Shown here: positions 7,378-16,536 of the stretch, piece by piece
How positions within the stretch are numbered: position 1 is the stretch's first letter
How the letters are laid out: each line of letters starts with the position of its first letter
Assembly: GCA_964633975.1 (NCBI GenBank)
Contig: CAZWKX010000025.1
Coordinates: forward strand, 1-30,249
Direction of reading: 5' to 3'
Length of the DNA: 30,249 bases
Origin: CAZWKX01 sp964633975
GTDB taxonomy: Bacteria; Actinomycetota; Acidimicrobiia; Spongiisociales; UBA11373
The notes under the pieces: model-generated
What the model was told of the DNA's origin: nothing
What the model saw: only the letters and a program-made list of their open reading frames with translations
Databases searched by the model: none
Translations under genes and position numbers: made by a program

Positions 7378-9381
7378 CTACACCCGCCCAGCCTGGTCCA
7401 GCACCCGGTTCAGCACACCCTCGATGGTGTCCTCACTGATCGCGGCAACACCCGGATGACAGGGGAACATCACGATACGTTCGTACAGCTCCCGTGCGCC
7501 GCGAAGCCCCGCCAGGGGCCGGTAGTACTTGCGCAGGACAACCTCGTCGTTCTCGAGCGCCTCGAACGAAACCGGCCTCTCGGCGACGAGGGCGACGCCG
7601 GCCGGGGTCGCCAGCTCGGCACGAAGCTCTCCCCACCTGGGGTTGAGCAGACGGAAGCCCAGCTCATCGGCAACCCGCGCCACTCGCCGGTGCTGCGCCT
7701 TGAAAAGCGCGGCGAGGCCCGGCAGCTCATGAAGCCTCTGCATAATCGCCGCAGCGGCGAGATCCGAGAGCTTGCCGTTGAACGAAGTGGGGCCGGTATC
7801 GATGTCCATATACAGCCCGAAGTTGATCACCGACCGGAAGGCATCCTCCAGCTCGACGGGCACGATGACCGCCCCACCTTCGCCCATCCCCCACGGTTTG
7901 GTGTGATGAAACGAGAGCACCTCCCACGTCCCCGAAGGGAAGGCATCGACCCTGGGGAAATCGAACGCTCCCGCCGAGTCCACGATCACATGAAGGTGCT
8001 GCTCGTTGCAGAACTCGACTGCCGCCCGAGCCTGCCGGCGAAACAGCCCGAAGACGTTTGTCACCACCACACCGTCGACGTCGGCCAGATCGGCCCTGTT
8101 GAGCAGCCGCCGGGACAGCATGCCCGTGCTCGGAAGACAATCGAGCACCGTGGACTCCCCCAAGGGACCCTGTCTGGTGCAGAAGAAGCCAAAATCGGAC
8201 ACCGCCCACCGCAGCGGCCTGCATTCGAGATGCTGCCGGAGATTCACCAGCCCGAACAGGGCGGCCGTGCCGCTGGCGCAAGCCACCACACACCGATCCT
8301 CCGGCAGCTCCAGATAGGCGGCGATGGCCTTCTCCAGCGCCAAGCTCGCCGGCCCGAAGTTGGTCCACCGGTTCTCCGCTTCGCTGGCGCGCAACGCCGC
8401 CCCAAGAAACCCAAGGTCGGGCGGCTTGTCGTCGACGTACGGGACCGGCCGGCGCTCCGGCGCCGCCCGCAGAGCCGGTCTTACTCCCCCGGTGAAGTCC
8501 TCTATGACCTCTCTGGCCCGGCGATGTCCACCTCCTGCCAACTCCACGTCCAGATGCTCGCGTATCTCCCGGAGGAAGTAGCGCTCCCACGGGAAGTCGG
8601 CCGGGCGGGCATGGTCGGGCAGCCAGAGGTTCAGCACTATCCCCAGATCGACCATAAACGAATGCGGCAGCCTCTCGAACATACGCAAGGCCAGCCATAT
8701 CGACAGAGGTCCCGCCTGCATGAGGAACACAACGGGCCGCGCCGCCGTACCCCGGTAGGCAAGGAGCCGCTCCAGGATCTGCTCCCGCTCCTCATGGGCG
8801 GCGGTCCGGTGGATGGCCTCAAGGTGGAAGCTGCCGAAATCGAGGCGGCCGGCGAGATCCGAAAGGTATTCGGGCCCGACCACAACGACGTCCTTGTCGG
8901 ACAAAACGGTCCAGAGCCGTCCGATCTCGCCGTTGACGCAGGCGTCCTTCCACACGGTCCCATTCACCGGCGCGTAGCCGGCGGGCAGCATCGACTCGAT
9001 GACGTCGACGATGGCGGCGCCGTCGCGCTGCCCGGCGATACCCTCGTGGCCCTCATAGGCGACATGGCTGACCCCGAAGATGAACGAGCGACCGTCCGGG
9101 AGCGTCTTGAGGTCGTTTTCGAGCTCTTTCCTGAACGACCCCTCCAGAACAAACGCGGGCGAGACGCTCTTCGCCTCCTCAGCACCGGCCGCCTCCTGCC
9201 GGCGCACGTCCAGGTAGCGCTCCCACAGCCCGTGGTTGGCCTTCACGAAGTAGAAGCAGTCCCCCTCCTCGATGCGGCCGATGTAGTAGCCCGCCGGCAC
9301 CGGATGTACCCGCAGATGCGATCCGGAGCGAAGAGGAACCGGCTCGGGCAGCTCCTGAGCAAGGTCTCGATTCGTCGTCAC
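7378..9381 (-). CDS. Fusion protein: putative GT-D-like glycosyltransferase domain plus DegT/DnrJ/EryC1 aminotransferase
   Basis: 667 residues, about 300 longer than a normal sugar aminotransferase. The C-terminal ~350 residues are a DegT-type PLP enzyme: CASGTAALFGL binds the PLP phosphate, VIVDSAGAFDFP holds the Asp that contacts the pyridine nitrogen, and SFHHTKPWGMGEGG carries the Schiff-base Lys495. The N-terminal ~290 residues do not belong to that family. They run from GDCFYFVKANHGLWERY through FIFGVSHVAYEG and KDVVVVGPEYL to a block ending FMVDLGIVLNLW. This order resembles GT-D (DUF1792-like) glycosyltransferases, in which an acidic FGDGE-type motif, a NAD-fold-like core and a final iDlG motif recur; that assignment is tentative. 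The start is GTG with GAGG five bases upstream. The product could both aminate and transfer a sugar, or couple two steps of surface-glycan synthesis. Confidence 0.75.
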   Translation of the reverse strand: MTTNRDLAQELPEPVPLRSGSHLRVHPVPAGYYIGRIEEGDCFYFVKANHGLWERYLDVRRQEAAGAEEAKSVSPAFVLEGSFRKELENDLKTLPDGRSFIFGVSHVAYEGHEGIAGQRDGAAIVDVIESMLPAGYAPVNGTVWKDACVNGEIGRLWTVLSDKDVVVVGPEYLSDLAGRLDFGSFHLEAIHRTAAHEEREQILERLLAYRGTAARPVVFLMQAGPLSIWLALRMFERLPHSFMVDLGIVLNLWLPDHARPADFPWERYFLREIREHLDVELAGGGHRRAREVIEDFTGGVRPALRAAPERRPVPYVDDKPPDLGFLGAALRASEAENRWTNFGPASLALEKAIAAYLELPEDRCVVACASGTAALFGLVNLRQHLECRPLRWAVSDFGFFCTRQGPLGESTVLDCLPSTGMLSRRLLNRADLADVDGVVVTNVFGLFRRQARAAVEFCNEQHLHVIVDSAGAFDFPRVDAFPSGTWEVLSFHHTKPWGMGEGGAVIVPVELEDAFRSVINFGLYMDIDTGPTSFNGKLSDLAAAAIMQRLHELPGLAALFKAQHRRVARVADELGFRLLNPRWGELRAELATPAGVALVAERPVSFEALENDEVVLRKYYRPLAGLRGARELYERIVMFPCHPGVAAISEDTIEGVLNRVLDQAGRV

Positions 9382-9414
9382 TTGGGCCTCAGCGCCGGAT
9401 GGTAGGAGCGCCCG

Positions 9415-9437
9415 GCCGCCTCCACCGCGGTGGCGGC
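9415..9437 (-). terminator. GC-rich palindrome between the lipoprotein and fusion genes
   Basis: A near-perfect inverted repeat (GCCGCC-t-CCACC, centre GC, GGTGG-CGGC) lies between the lipoprotein stop (9501) and the fusion-gene start (9381). It has no T-run, so it is a terminator or attenuator candidate only. Confidence 0.35.
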
Positions 9438-9500
9438 CCGACGCAGACGATCTGCCGCCCTTCCGCCTGCCGAGATCGGCTTCTCCAACGGGGCCCTGGT

Positions 9501-10292
9501 CTAAGACCAGCCCTCGACGAGCTCCACCTCATCGAACGTCGGGAGGCTGGTCATGGAGACGAGGAACTGCTCCGGATGGAACCAGGCCTCGACCTCCCAG
9601 ATGCCCTCGATAAAAGAGCCACTCACCGCGCCTTCGACGCGAGCGCAGCCATCGAGCGTCCCGAAGGGCACCGTCACCGTGTCGTCCACAGCCACCACGG
9701 TGATCTCATAGGTCACATCCAGGACCGAAGGCGAGCCGATCCCCTCCAGGGTGATCTCGCTCTCCACCTGGTAGGGCTCTCCCAGAGGCTGTGTGGCCTC
9801 CAGCAGCAGCGGCTCGACGAAGACCTCGATCATGCTCGGCTCCGTAGGCATGCTGGCCGAGTATCCCTCGACACCACCCACACGTATCACCCACGGCTCC
9901 ACCCGTTCGAGATACAGCGCCATTCCGTCGTTCCCCGGCTCCGGCGTCCCCACGACAAAACGGTCCCAGGTGCCTCCGCGCCACTCGACGCCGTACTCCA
10001 TGTGAGCGGAAAGCTCCACGGCCACACCGTCGTGAGTAACCAGCTGGTACACGGCCGACTCCCCCTCGGCAGGCCAGATCTCCGCCCACGAAACCCCCCA
10101 GTCGGGATGGGCGTCGGCCGGCGGCGTCACGGTCGTAGGCGCAGCCTCGGTGGTGGTGACCTCCTCCGTCGTCTCCGACGCAGCGACCGTGGTGGTTACG
10201 TCAGCGACGGTCGTCGTCACATCGTCGTCACCACAGGCACCGAGCGCCAAGACCAGCGCCAAGGCCACGACGAGGGCAAGGAAGCTTCTCAT
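9501..10292 (-). CDS. Secreted lipoprotein of unknown function
   Basis: 263 residues. The N-terminus MRSFLALVVALALVLALGAC is a lipoprotein signal ending in a lipobox (LGAC), so Cys20 should be lipidated and the protein anchored outside the cell membrane. A Thr/Glu/Val/Ala-rich low-complexity linker (residues ~25-62) separates the anchor from a beta-rich domain that I do not recognise. The ATG at 10292 has AAGGAG six bases upstream; a longer frame back to 10376 is not needed. It is transcribed toward the fusion gene (119-bp gap) and is divergent from the GNAT gene. Confidence 0.78.
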   Translation of the reverse strand: MRSFLALVVALALVLALGACGDDDVTTTVADVTTTVAASETTEEVTTTEAAPTTVTPPADAHPDWGVSWAEIWPAEGESAVYQLVTHDGVAVELSAHMEYGVEWRGGTWDRFVVGTPEPGNDGMALYLERVEPWVIRVGGVEGYSASMPTEPSMIEVFVEPLLLEATQPLGEPYQVESEITLEGIGSPSVLDVTYEITVVAVDDTVTVPFGTLDGCARVEGAVSGSFIEGIWEVEAWFHPEQFLVSMTSLPTFDEVELVEGWS

Positions 10293-10417
10293 GGTCACTC
10301 CTTTCGAGCCACCAGGGTAGATAGCGGCCTCATCGCTTCTCCGGATCTCCGGCCGCCGCCGGCGCGCATCAACCATCGGAGCGCGGGTAGCTTCGGGCCC
10401 AGCCTCCGGAGGAAGGG

Positions 10418-11536
10418 ATGCAAGTCCGGCAAATCGACACGACCAGCAGAGAAGACGTGCACGCCTTCATCGACCTCCCCTTCCGGCTCTACCGAGGCTG
10501 CGCACAGTGGGTGCCGCCGCTGCTCCCCGACATCCGCCTCGTCCTCAACCGGCGCAGACACCCTTTCTACCTCCACTCCACCGCCGACTTCTTCCTCGTC
10601 GAGAGTGGGGGCACCACGTTGGGCCGCATCGCCGTGCTCGACAACAAGAACCACAACCGGTACCACGGCCGCAACGACGCCTTCTTCTACCTCTTCGAAT
10701 CGATAAACGATCCGTCGGTCGCCGAGCGGCTGTTCGCCGCCGCCGCCGACTGGGCTGCGTCCCGAGGTCTCGACACCATCATCGGCCCCAAGGGTTTCCT
10801 GACCAGCGACGGCATCGGACTCCTTGTCGAAGGTTTTGAGCACATGCCCGCAATGGGAATGCCCTACAACCACGCCTACTACCCCGATCTCCTTGCCGCG
10901 GCCGGCCTCGAGAAGGAAACCGGCTACGTCTCCGGCCACCTGTGGCGCGGCCACCCGGTCCCACCCCAGCTTCTCCAAGTGGCCGATGCACTACGCAGAG
11001 AGCACGGCCTGACGATCAAATCGTTTCGGAGCAAACGAGAGCTGCACCGCTGGATTCCACGCATCGGCAAGGTCTACAACGCCGCCTTCGTCGACAACTG
11101 GGAGTACTGCCCCATCACCGACGAGGAGCTGGAGGTCATCGGCGACCACCTAGTCGCCATCGCCGACCCGAGCCTGCTGAAGCTCCTCATGAAGGACGAC
11201 GAGATCATCGGCTACCTCTTCGTCTTCCGGGACATCTCCACAGCCATTCGGCAGACGGAAGGCAGGGTGTGGCCGCTGGGCTGGGTCCGCCTGCTGTGGG
11301 CTCTGAGGAGCACCAGGCTGGTCAACCTCAACGGAATGGGCCTGCTGCCCCAGTATCAGGGCATGGGCATCAGCAGCGTGCTCTTCGCCGAGATCGCCCG
11401 GGCCGCCGACGGTGTTCGCTACGACCGGGCTGAAGTGGTGCAGATCGAGGACCGCAACGTACGCAGCCTCACCAACATGGAGATGCTCGGCGTCCCCTTT
11501 CACAAGAGGCACCGGGTCTACCGCCGCGTCCTCTGA
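10418..11536 (+). CDS. GNAT-superfamily acetyltransferase-like protein
   Basis: 372 residues with a good Shine-Dalgarno (GGAGGAAGGG) just before the ATG. The family motif A is near the C-terminus: VNLNGMGLLPQYQGMGISSV, then LFAEIARAA, giving the acetyl-CoA pyrophosphate loop (Q/RxxGxG/A). The end, VQIEDRNVRSLTNMEMLGVPF, matches the usual strand-helix finish of GNAT enzymes. The N-terminal ~200 residues (VHAFIDLPFRLYRG, WVPPLLPD, FYLHSTADFFLV) match a long variety of GNAT-like proteins (YghO-like), whose substrates are unknown. Its place between the lipoprotein and a polytopic membrane protein suggests a role in envelope or polysaccharide modification, but this is context only. Confidence 0.72.
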   Translation: MQVRQIDTTSREDVHAFIDLPFRLYRGCAQWVPPLLPDIRLVLNRRRHPFYLHSTADFFLVESGGTTLGRIAVLDNKNHNRYHGRNDAFFYLFESINDPSVAERLFAAAADWAASRGLDTIIGPKGFLTSDGIGLLVEGFEHMPAMGMPYNHAYYPDLLAAAGLEKETGYVSGHLWRGHPVPPQLLQVADALRREHGLTIKSFRSKRELHRWIPRIGKVYNAAFVDNWEYCPITDEELEVIGDHLVAIADPSLLKLLMKDDEIIGYLFVFRDISTAIRQTEGRVWPLGWVRLLWALRSTRLVNLNGMGLLPQYQGMGISSVLFAEIARAADGVRYDRAEVVQIEDRNVRSLTNMEMLGVPFHKRHRVYRRVL

Positions 11537-11561
11537 GCCGTCACCCCCACCCGTTCGGCGT

Positions 11562-11577
11562 CGCCGGATCACCGGCG
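11562..11577. terminator. Candidate bidirectional terminator hairpin between convergent genes
   Basis: CGCCGG-ATCA-CCGGCG forms a 6-bp stem in the 50-bp gap between the convergent GNAT and membrane-protein genes. There is no T-run on either strand. Confidence 0.35.
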
Positions 11578-11586
11578 GCGTCATCG

Positions 11587-13251
11587 TCAGCCCTCGGTGA
11601 GACCACATACCTCGACGGAGCCGCCGCCCGGCTGCACTCGCAGTGTGGCGCCCCCCGTTGGCGCCACCACGCTGAGATACATAGACCTCGACGTGCGCCG
11701 GTCCCCCGAGACGTAGGTCCCCGGCCCGTACTGGTCCTGCCAGCCGAAACGGAGCTCGGTCTGCCGCTGCGCCTCGATGGTGAGGACGGCCTCACCCTCA
11801 GTCACCACCAGCTCGAGCCGCTCGCCGGAGCCGACCTGGGTGCACCCTTGTGCGTCGATCAATCCCGGCGCGGCCAAAGGCATCCGGCCTTCGGACGGCT
11901 CTTCAGAGAGTGAAATACGCAGCGTGCCCCGCGCCGCCTCCTCACGAGCACCGACCGCCTCCGGACGCCATCCACCATCGACGAGACGTGCCAGCCCATC
12001 GGCCGTCAGCTGCTTGGCCAGTCCCGGCGACGAGGGGTCGATCACGGCCGCCCCCACGTACGGCTCCCCCGCCCCGATGAGGGCGGCGGCCGTCTCCACC
12101 TTGGCTCTGCTGTCGGCGACGGCGGCAGTACGCGTCTCGATACCGTTCTCCAGACGGCTCAGGTTCCCCGCCAGGATGACCGCGACGACGACTCCCGCGG
12201 CCAGATAGCCGCCGCGTCTGGCCACGATCCTCAGCCGAGGCACGACCACAGGCAGCAGCCAGGGGAGCAGATCGTTCGAATACCGGTCGTGCAGAGTATT
12301 CGCCCGCGCCATCACCACCAGGCCCAGGAAAGCCGTGATCGAAGCCAACAGGACCCAGTCGAATACCGAAAGCCTTCCCCGCAAGGCCAGGTAGCCGAGC
12401 CAGAGGATCAGCATCACCGCCAGGACCGGGCCAAAGCTCTCGGGGAGGCCGAGAACCTTGTGAAGCGCCGACTGCAGCACGGTGAACATCTGCCGAGGCA
12501 TCGCCAGCAGGCTCCCCGGCGAGGTGGCGAGATCCGCTTCCGACGACACGTGGTAGTGCATGAACCAGGCGAGATACACCAAAGCCGCCGCGGCCACAGC
12601 GATCAACCAGCGCCAGCGGCGGGTCAGCAGCATCACCAATCCTGTGCCCGCCAGGACCGCCACACCTGCCCCTGCCGACATGACCGACAGCAGTAGAAGC
12701 CCGAAGAGAAGCAGCACATGATGCCATTCCGGCTCGGCCCGGCCCTCGACCAGCAGAGCCGCCGCCAGCAGGCAGGCGCTCACGATCATTATCCCGATGA
12801 ACCAGGCTTGGAGGTACCAGCTGGTGCCGAGCACCAGCATCACTGCATAGGCGGAGAGGGCAACGTATCGATCGGCGCCGCGGCGCAGCAGAACCCTCCA
12901 CACCCCGAAAGACAGCAAGGCCCAGCCCACCAGACGGGGCAAGAAGTGAGTTGGCCAGAAGTCCATGCCGGCGACCCCGTACAGGACCCTGGTCTGCAAC
13001 ACCGCCGGGGTTGCCCAGTGCCCGTTGCGGGGCCGCAGCAGATCATCCAGGCTCCCGATCTCACGGTTGCCGAGGAGATCCCAGACATCTACGTGGAACC
13101 ACGTGTTTCGCGCCAGCCAGGCAATGAGCACCATGCTGCCCGCGCCGAGGGCGACCGCAAGCGCCATCTCGTAGCGGGGGCGCAGCCGGGGAAGACGCCA
13201 GGCAGCGGCTTCGTTTTCGTCGCCGGGGCCGGCCGCAGAGAAGCTGGTCAA
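11587..13251 (-). CDS. Polytopic membrane protein, GT-C-like or polymer-handling protein of the polysaccharide locus
   Basis: 554 residues. About ten or more hydrophobic segments span residues ~28-365 (for example MALAVALGAGSMVLIAWLA, GIMIVSACLLAAALLV and GYLAAGVVVAVILAGNL). A soluble, probably extracytoplasmic C-terminal domain of ~190 residues follows. The first loop contains HVDVWDLLGNREIGSL, an acidic-loop arrangement similar to GT-C glycosyltransferases, but I cannot assign a family. The reading frame starts at a TTG (13251) 38 bp after the preceding aminotransferase gene; a later start such as the Met before ALAVALGAG is possible. It is the last gene of the minus-strand operon. Confidence 0.65.
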   Translation of the reverse strand: MTSFSAAGPGDENEAAAWRLPRLRPRYEMALAVALGAGSMVLIAWLARNTWFHVDVWDLLGNREIGSLDDLLRPRNGHWATPAVLQTRVLYGVAGMDFWPTHFLPRLVGWALLSFGVWRVLLRRGADRYVALSAYAVMLVLGTSWYLQAWFIGIMIVSACLLAAALLVEGRAEPEWHHVLLLFGLLLLSVMSAGAGVAVLAGTGLVMLLTRRWRWLIAVAAAALVYLAWFMHYHVSSEADLATSPGSLLAMPRQMFTVLQSALHKVLGLPESFGPVLAVMLILWLGYLALRGRLSVFDWVLLASITAFLGLVVMARANTLHDRYSNDLLPWLLPVVVPRLRIVARRGGYLAAGVVVAVILAGNLSRLENGIETRTAAVADSRAKVETAAALIGAGEPYVGAAVIDPSSPGLAKQLTADGLARLVDGGWRPEAVGAREEAARGTLRISLSEEPSEGRMPLAAPGLIDAQGCTQVGSGERLELVVTEGEAVLTIEAQRQTELRFGWQDQYGPGTYVSGDRRTSRSMYLSVVAPTGGATLRVQPGGGSVEVCGLTEG

Positions 13252-13289
13252 ATCGGCGGCATGCTATCACCGGCTCACCGCCGCCACCC

Positions 13290-14417
13290 CTAGGTCAATA
13301 CCTCCACCAGGGCCGTCACCACCCGATCCAGATCGTGCTCGGTCATCTCGTGATACATGGGCAGGATGAGCGAGTGATCGGTCACGAAATCGGTGACCGG
13401 CAGATCCGCGGTGCCATAGCCGGCGAAAGCCTGCTCACGGTGCGCCGCCATCACCCCTCGCCGGGGCGAGACACCCCGCACTTCGAGATGGGCCATCAGC
13501 TCGTCGCGCGACACCGGCGCATCCGGCTCGAGCACCACCGAGTACGACTGGTAGTTGGTCCTCCCGTACTCGGGGTCTCCGGGCAGGCACAGCCCCAAGT
13601 CTCCGAGTCGCTCCCCGTAGGCGTCGGCAAGCTCCCTGCGGCGGGCCACCATCTCGTCGAGCTTCGAGAGCTGCACCAGGCCCACGGCCGCCTGCATGTC
13701 GGTCATTCTGAAGTTGAAGCCCATCTCGGCATAGTGCTCGAACACCGGTCCACCGGCGAGGTGCCTATCGAAGGCGCTGTGGTCCATGCCGTGCTGCCTG
13801 AGCGCCCGCAGCCGCACCGCCGTCGCTTCGTCCGAGGTCATGATCATCCCGCCCTCCCCGGTGGTGAGCAGCTTGCGGGGATGGAACGAGAAGACCACAT
13901 GCCGTGAGTGAGAACCTATGCGCCGGCCCTTGTAGGTGGACCCGATGGCACACGCAGCATCCTCGACCACAACGATGCCGCGGGGCTCACACAGCGACCT
14001 GACCCCATCTATGTCCGCCGGCATGCCCAACTGGTGCACCAGGACCACGGCCCGAGTCCTCTCGGTCAGCACCGGTTCGATCGACTCGGGCGTCAGGTTG
14101 AGCGTCGTCCCGTCGACGTCGGCGAAGACCGGAACCCCGCCCACGTACCGGGGAGCGTTGGCCGATGCAATGAACGACAGGGACGGCACAACCACCTCGT
14201 CGCCCGGTCCAATTCCGATGGCATGCAGGACCAGGTGGAGACCCGCCGTGCACGACGAAGCGGCGACCCCGTGCTCTGCTCCCGTGTACTCGGCAACGGC
14301 GCGTTCGAACTCGGCGACCCGCGGGCCCTGAGCCACCCATCCCGACTTAATGACGTCGGCCACGGCCTTGGCCTCGTCGGGCCCGAGCCAGGGTTTGATG
14401 ACCGGGATCAAGTCCAC
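13290..14417 (-). CDS. DegT/DnrJ/EryC1 family sugar aminotransferase
   Basis: 375 residues, normal length. It transfers an amino group, normally from glutamate, to a keto group of an NDP-sugar using PLP. Visible elements are GVAASSCTAGLHLVLHA (PLP phosphate site), VVVEDAACAIGS (Asp contacting PLP) and SFHPRKLLTTGEGG with the Schiff-base Lys182, then GFNFRMTDMQAAVG. The GTG start at 14417 lies inside the 3' end of the epimerase gene, a 10-bp overlap, so translation is coupled. SGWVAQGPRVAEFE at the N-terminus is the usual substrate-cradle region. It is a second aminotransferase in the operon, so the product is probably an amino sugar made by two aminations or two alternative branches. Confidence 0.88.
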   Translation of the reverse strand: MDLIPVIKPWLGPDEAKAVADVIKSGWVAQGPRVAEFERAVAEYTGAEHGVAASSCTAGLHLVLHAIGIGPGDEVVVPSLSFIASANAPRYVGGVPVFADVDGTTLNLTPESIEPVLTERTRAVVLVHQLGMPADIDGVRSLCEPRGIVVVEDAACAIGSTYKGRRIGSHSRHVVFSFHPRKLLTTGEGGMIMTSDEATAVRLRALRQHGMDHSAFDRHLAGGPVFEHYAEMGFNFRMTDMQAAVGLVQLSKLDEMVARRRELADAYGERLGDLGLCLPGDPEYGRTNYQSYSVVLEPDAPVSRDELMAHLEVRGVSPRRGVMAAHREQAFAGYGTADLPVTDFVTDHSLILPMYHEMTEHDLDRVVTALVEVLT

Positions 14418-15400
14418 GTCCGCTCCACCTCCCGTTCCAGCAGCGCGGCCAGGTCCTGAACGGCGAAATGCTCGATCGTTCTGCCGAGGCCGGCGCGGAA
14501 ATCGATGGCGGGCTCGAACGGAGCCAGCTCACGCACCTTCGTGACGTCGGCACAGAGCCGAGGGATGTCGCCGGGCCGCGGCTCCCCAAACACGATCTCG
14601 CTTTGCGAGCCCGTCTCCCGGAGGATCAACTCGGCGAGATCGATCACCGCCATGTCGACTCCGCTCCCGATGTTCACGACGTCTCCAATCAGGGCATCCA
14701 CCGAGGCCAGCTCGACGAGCCAGGAGGCGGTGTCGGACACGTACATGAAGTCGCGAGTCTGCGTGCCCTCTCCGTGCACGATCAAGGGCTTCCCCGCCAG
14801 AGCCCGGATGATGAACTTGGGAATGACCTCCCCGGAGTCGCCCTCGAAGTGAGAGCGAGGGCCGTAGTTGTTGAACGGACGCACGACCATCGTCTCCATC
14901 AGATAGGTGCGGCGATAGGCCAGAGCGATCAGCTCGCCGGCAAGCTTCCCCGCTCCGTACACCGTGGTGGGAGCCGGAAGCGCAGCCTCGGTGAAGGCCC
15001 CGGCAGGTGGGATGCCGTAGACCTCTGAGGACGAGACGTAGACGAACCGGCCTCGGCCGCCCGCCCGCATGGCCTCGAGCACCATGAGCGTCCCGTCGGC
15101 GTTGACCCTGAAATTCTCCAACGGCCGCCCGATCGAGGCCCGGATGTTCCGCACCGCCAGGTGGAACACGACATCGGCCTGCGCCGCCGTCCCGGCCACC
15201 TCCGGGTCACAAACGTCGCCTTCCACCAGACGAACGGCATCACCGACCGCGGCCAGGTTGTCTCGCGAGCCGCTCGAGAGGTCATCGACGACGACGATCT
15301 CGGCCGCGCCCGCCTCCACGATTCTTTCCACGAGGTGCGAGCCGATGAACCCGGCGCCGCCGGTCACGACAACCTGCTTCCCACGCAGCCAATCCGTCAC
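14408..15400 (-). CDS. NAD-dependent nucleotide-sugar epimerase/dehydratase (extended SDR)
   Basis: 330 residues. The N-terminal Rossmann motif VVVTGGAGFIGSHL binds NAD, and an acidic residue pair (VVDDLSSGS) follows strand 2. The catalytic Ser and Tyr/Lys are in VYVSSSEVYG and TVYGAGK (Tyr148, Lys152), followed by the VVRPFNNYGPRS block typical of UDP-glucose 4-epimerase and dTDP-glucose 4,6-dehydratase relatives. Its position among aminotransferases suggests that it makes the 4-keto or 4-epimer substrate, but the exact reaction cannot be fixed. The GTG start (15400) overlaps the upstream aminotransferase stop by four bases (GTGA), showing translational coupling. Confidence 0.87.
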   Translation of the reverse strand: MTDWLRGKQVVVTGGAGFIGSHLVERIVEAGAAEIVVVDDLSSGSRDNLAAVGDAVRLVEGDVCDPEVAGTAAQADVVFHLAVRNIRASIGRPLENFRVNADGTLMVLEAMRAGGRGRFVYVSSSEVYGIPPAGAFTEAALPAPTTVYGAGKLAGELIALAYRRTYLMETMVVRPFNNYGPRSHFEGDSGEVIPKFIIRALAGKPLIVHGEGTQTRDFMYVSDTASWLVELASVDALIGDVVNIGSGVDMAVIDLAELILRETGSQSEIVFGEPRPGDIPRLCADVTKVRELAPFEPAIDFRAGLGRTIEHFAVQDLAALLEREVERTWT

Positions 15401-16515
15401 GCGGCACCTCCCGACACCGCCGCCTCCATCTCCGAACAGACGTAATCGACCTGGGCCTCCGTCATCTCGGGGAACATCGGGAGCGACATCCCGTTGGAGG
15501 CATTGGCCTCCGCGTTGGGGAAATCCCCAACGGAGTGCCCAAGGTGACGGTACGCCTCCTGGAGGTGGATGGGGATCGGGTAATGAAGCCCGACGCCGAT
15601 GCCCACCTCCTCGAGCCGACGCATGACACGATCACGCTGCGCAGTGTGCACCACAAACAGGTGATAGACCGACCAGGCCCACTCCGGCTCGAAGGGGGTC
15701 TCGACCCCATCCACATCGGCCAACCGTTCGATGTAGAGGGCGGCGAGGCGGCGACGCTCCTCGACCCACGCCCGAAGGTGGCGCAGCTTAATCCGCAGCA
15801 CCGCCGCCACCAGCTCCATCATGCGGGCGTTGTACCCGACCACCCGGCTCTCGTACTTGGCGCACTGGCCATGGTCACGCAGCATTCGCACTAGACCGGC
15901 GAGATCGGCGTCGCCGGTGGTCACCGCGCCGCCCTCGCCGGGAGCGCCCAGGTTCTTGCCCGGGTAGAAGGAGAAGCCGGCCAGCATCCCCAAAGAACCC
16001 GCCGGCCGGTCCTTGTACCTGGCCAGATGGGCCTGCGCCGCATCCTCCATCACCCAGACCCCGGCGGCCTCGGCCGCCGACAGAAGCGGGTCCATGTCGG
16101 CCGGCTGACCGTAGAGGTGCACCGGGATCGCCCCGACCACCCCCGGGTGCGAGAGAGCGGAGGCTGCCGCGGCGACATCGATGTTGCGGGTCACCGGATC
16201 ACAGTCGACCAGCAGCGGCTCGGCGCCCACGTTGCTCACCGCCTCTGCGGTGGCAATGAAGGTGTTGGCCGGCAGCACCACACGGTCCCCGGGCCCAACC
16301 CCAAGCGCCCGAAGCCCAAGCATGAGCGCATCTGTGCCGGTCGACACGGCCACGCAGTGTCCCAATCCGCAGGCTTCGGAGAACTCCTCCTCGAAGGCGG
16401 CGACCTCGGCGCCGCTCACGTATCGAGCCGTGTCCAAGATGCGACCCCAGGCCTCCAGGATCTCGTCGCGGAGGCCGCGGTTCTGCGCCACCAAGTCGAG
16501 GAAGGGGACCTTCAC
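15397..16515 (-). CDS. DegT/DnrJ/EryC1 family sugar 3-aminotransferase (WlbC/FdtB-like)
   Basis: 372 residues. The N-terminus VPFLDLVAQNRGLRDEI matches the FdtB/WlbC/DesV-like branch that aminates 3-keto sugars. Key segments are CVAVSTGTDALMLGLRA, VWVMEDAAQAHLA and SFYPGKNLGAPGEGG with Schiff-base Lys187, then GYNARMMELVAAVL. The GTG start at 16515 has GGAAGGAG about ten bases upstream. It lies directly downstream of the Gfo/Idh and acetyltransferase genes. In the WlbA/B/C set, the oxidoreductase produces the 3-keto sugar, the aminotransferase aminates it and the acetyltransferase acetylates it, and this gene fits the middle step. Confidence 0.87.
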   Translation of the reverse strand: MKVPFLDLVAQNRGLRDEILEAWGRILDTARYVSGAEVAAFEEEFSEACGLGHCVAVSTGTDALMLGLRALGVGPGDRVVLPANTFIATAEAVSNVGAEPLLVDCDPVTRNIDVAAAASALSHPGVVGAIPVHLYGQPADMDPLLSAAEAAGVWVMEDAAQAHLARYKDRPAGSLGMLAGFSFYPGKNLGAPGEGGAVTTGDADLAGLVRMLRDHGQCAKYESRVVGYNARMMELVAAVLRIKLRHLRAWVEERRRLAALYIERLADVDGVETPFEPEWAWSVYHLFVVHTAQRDRVMRRLEEVGIGVGLHYPIPIHLQEAYRHLGHSVGDFPNAEANASNGMSLPMFPEMTEAQVDYVCSEMEAAVSGGAA

Positions 16516-16536
16516 CGAATCAGACTCCTTCCGATA

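Noticed and set aside
7456..9405. A 649-codon open frame on the plus strand opposite the fusion gene
   Set aside because: It is the antisense shadow of a gene with clear aminotransferase motifs; its own sequence is Pro/Arg/His-rich and has no recognisable domain.
9399..10706. A 435-codon plus-strand frame over the lipoprotein gene
   Set aside because: It is antisense to a lipoprotein with a lipobox and a good ribosome-binding site, and runs into the GNAT gene in another frame.
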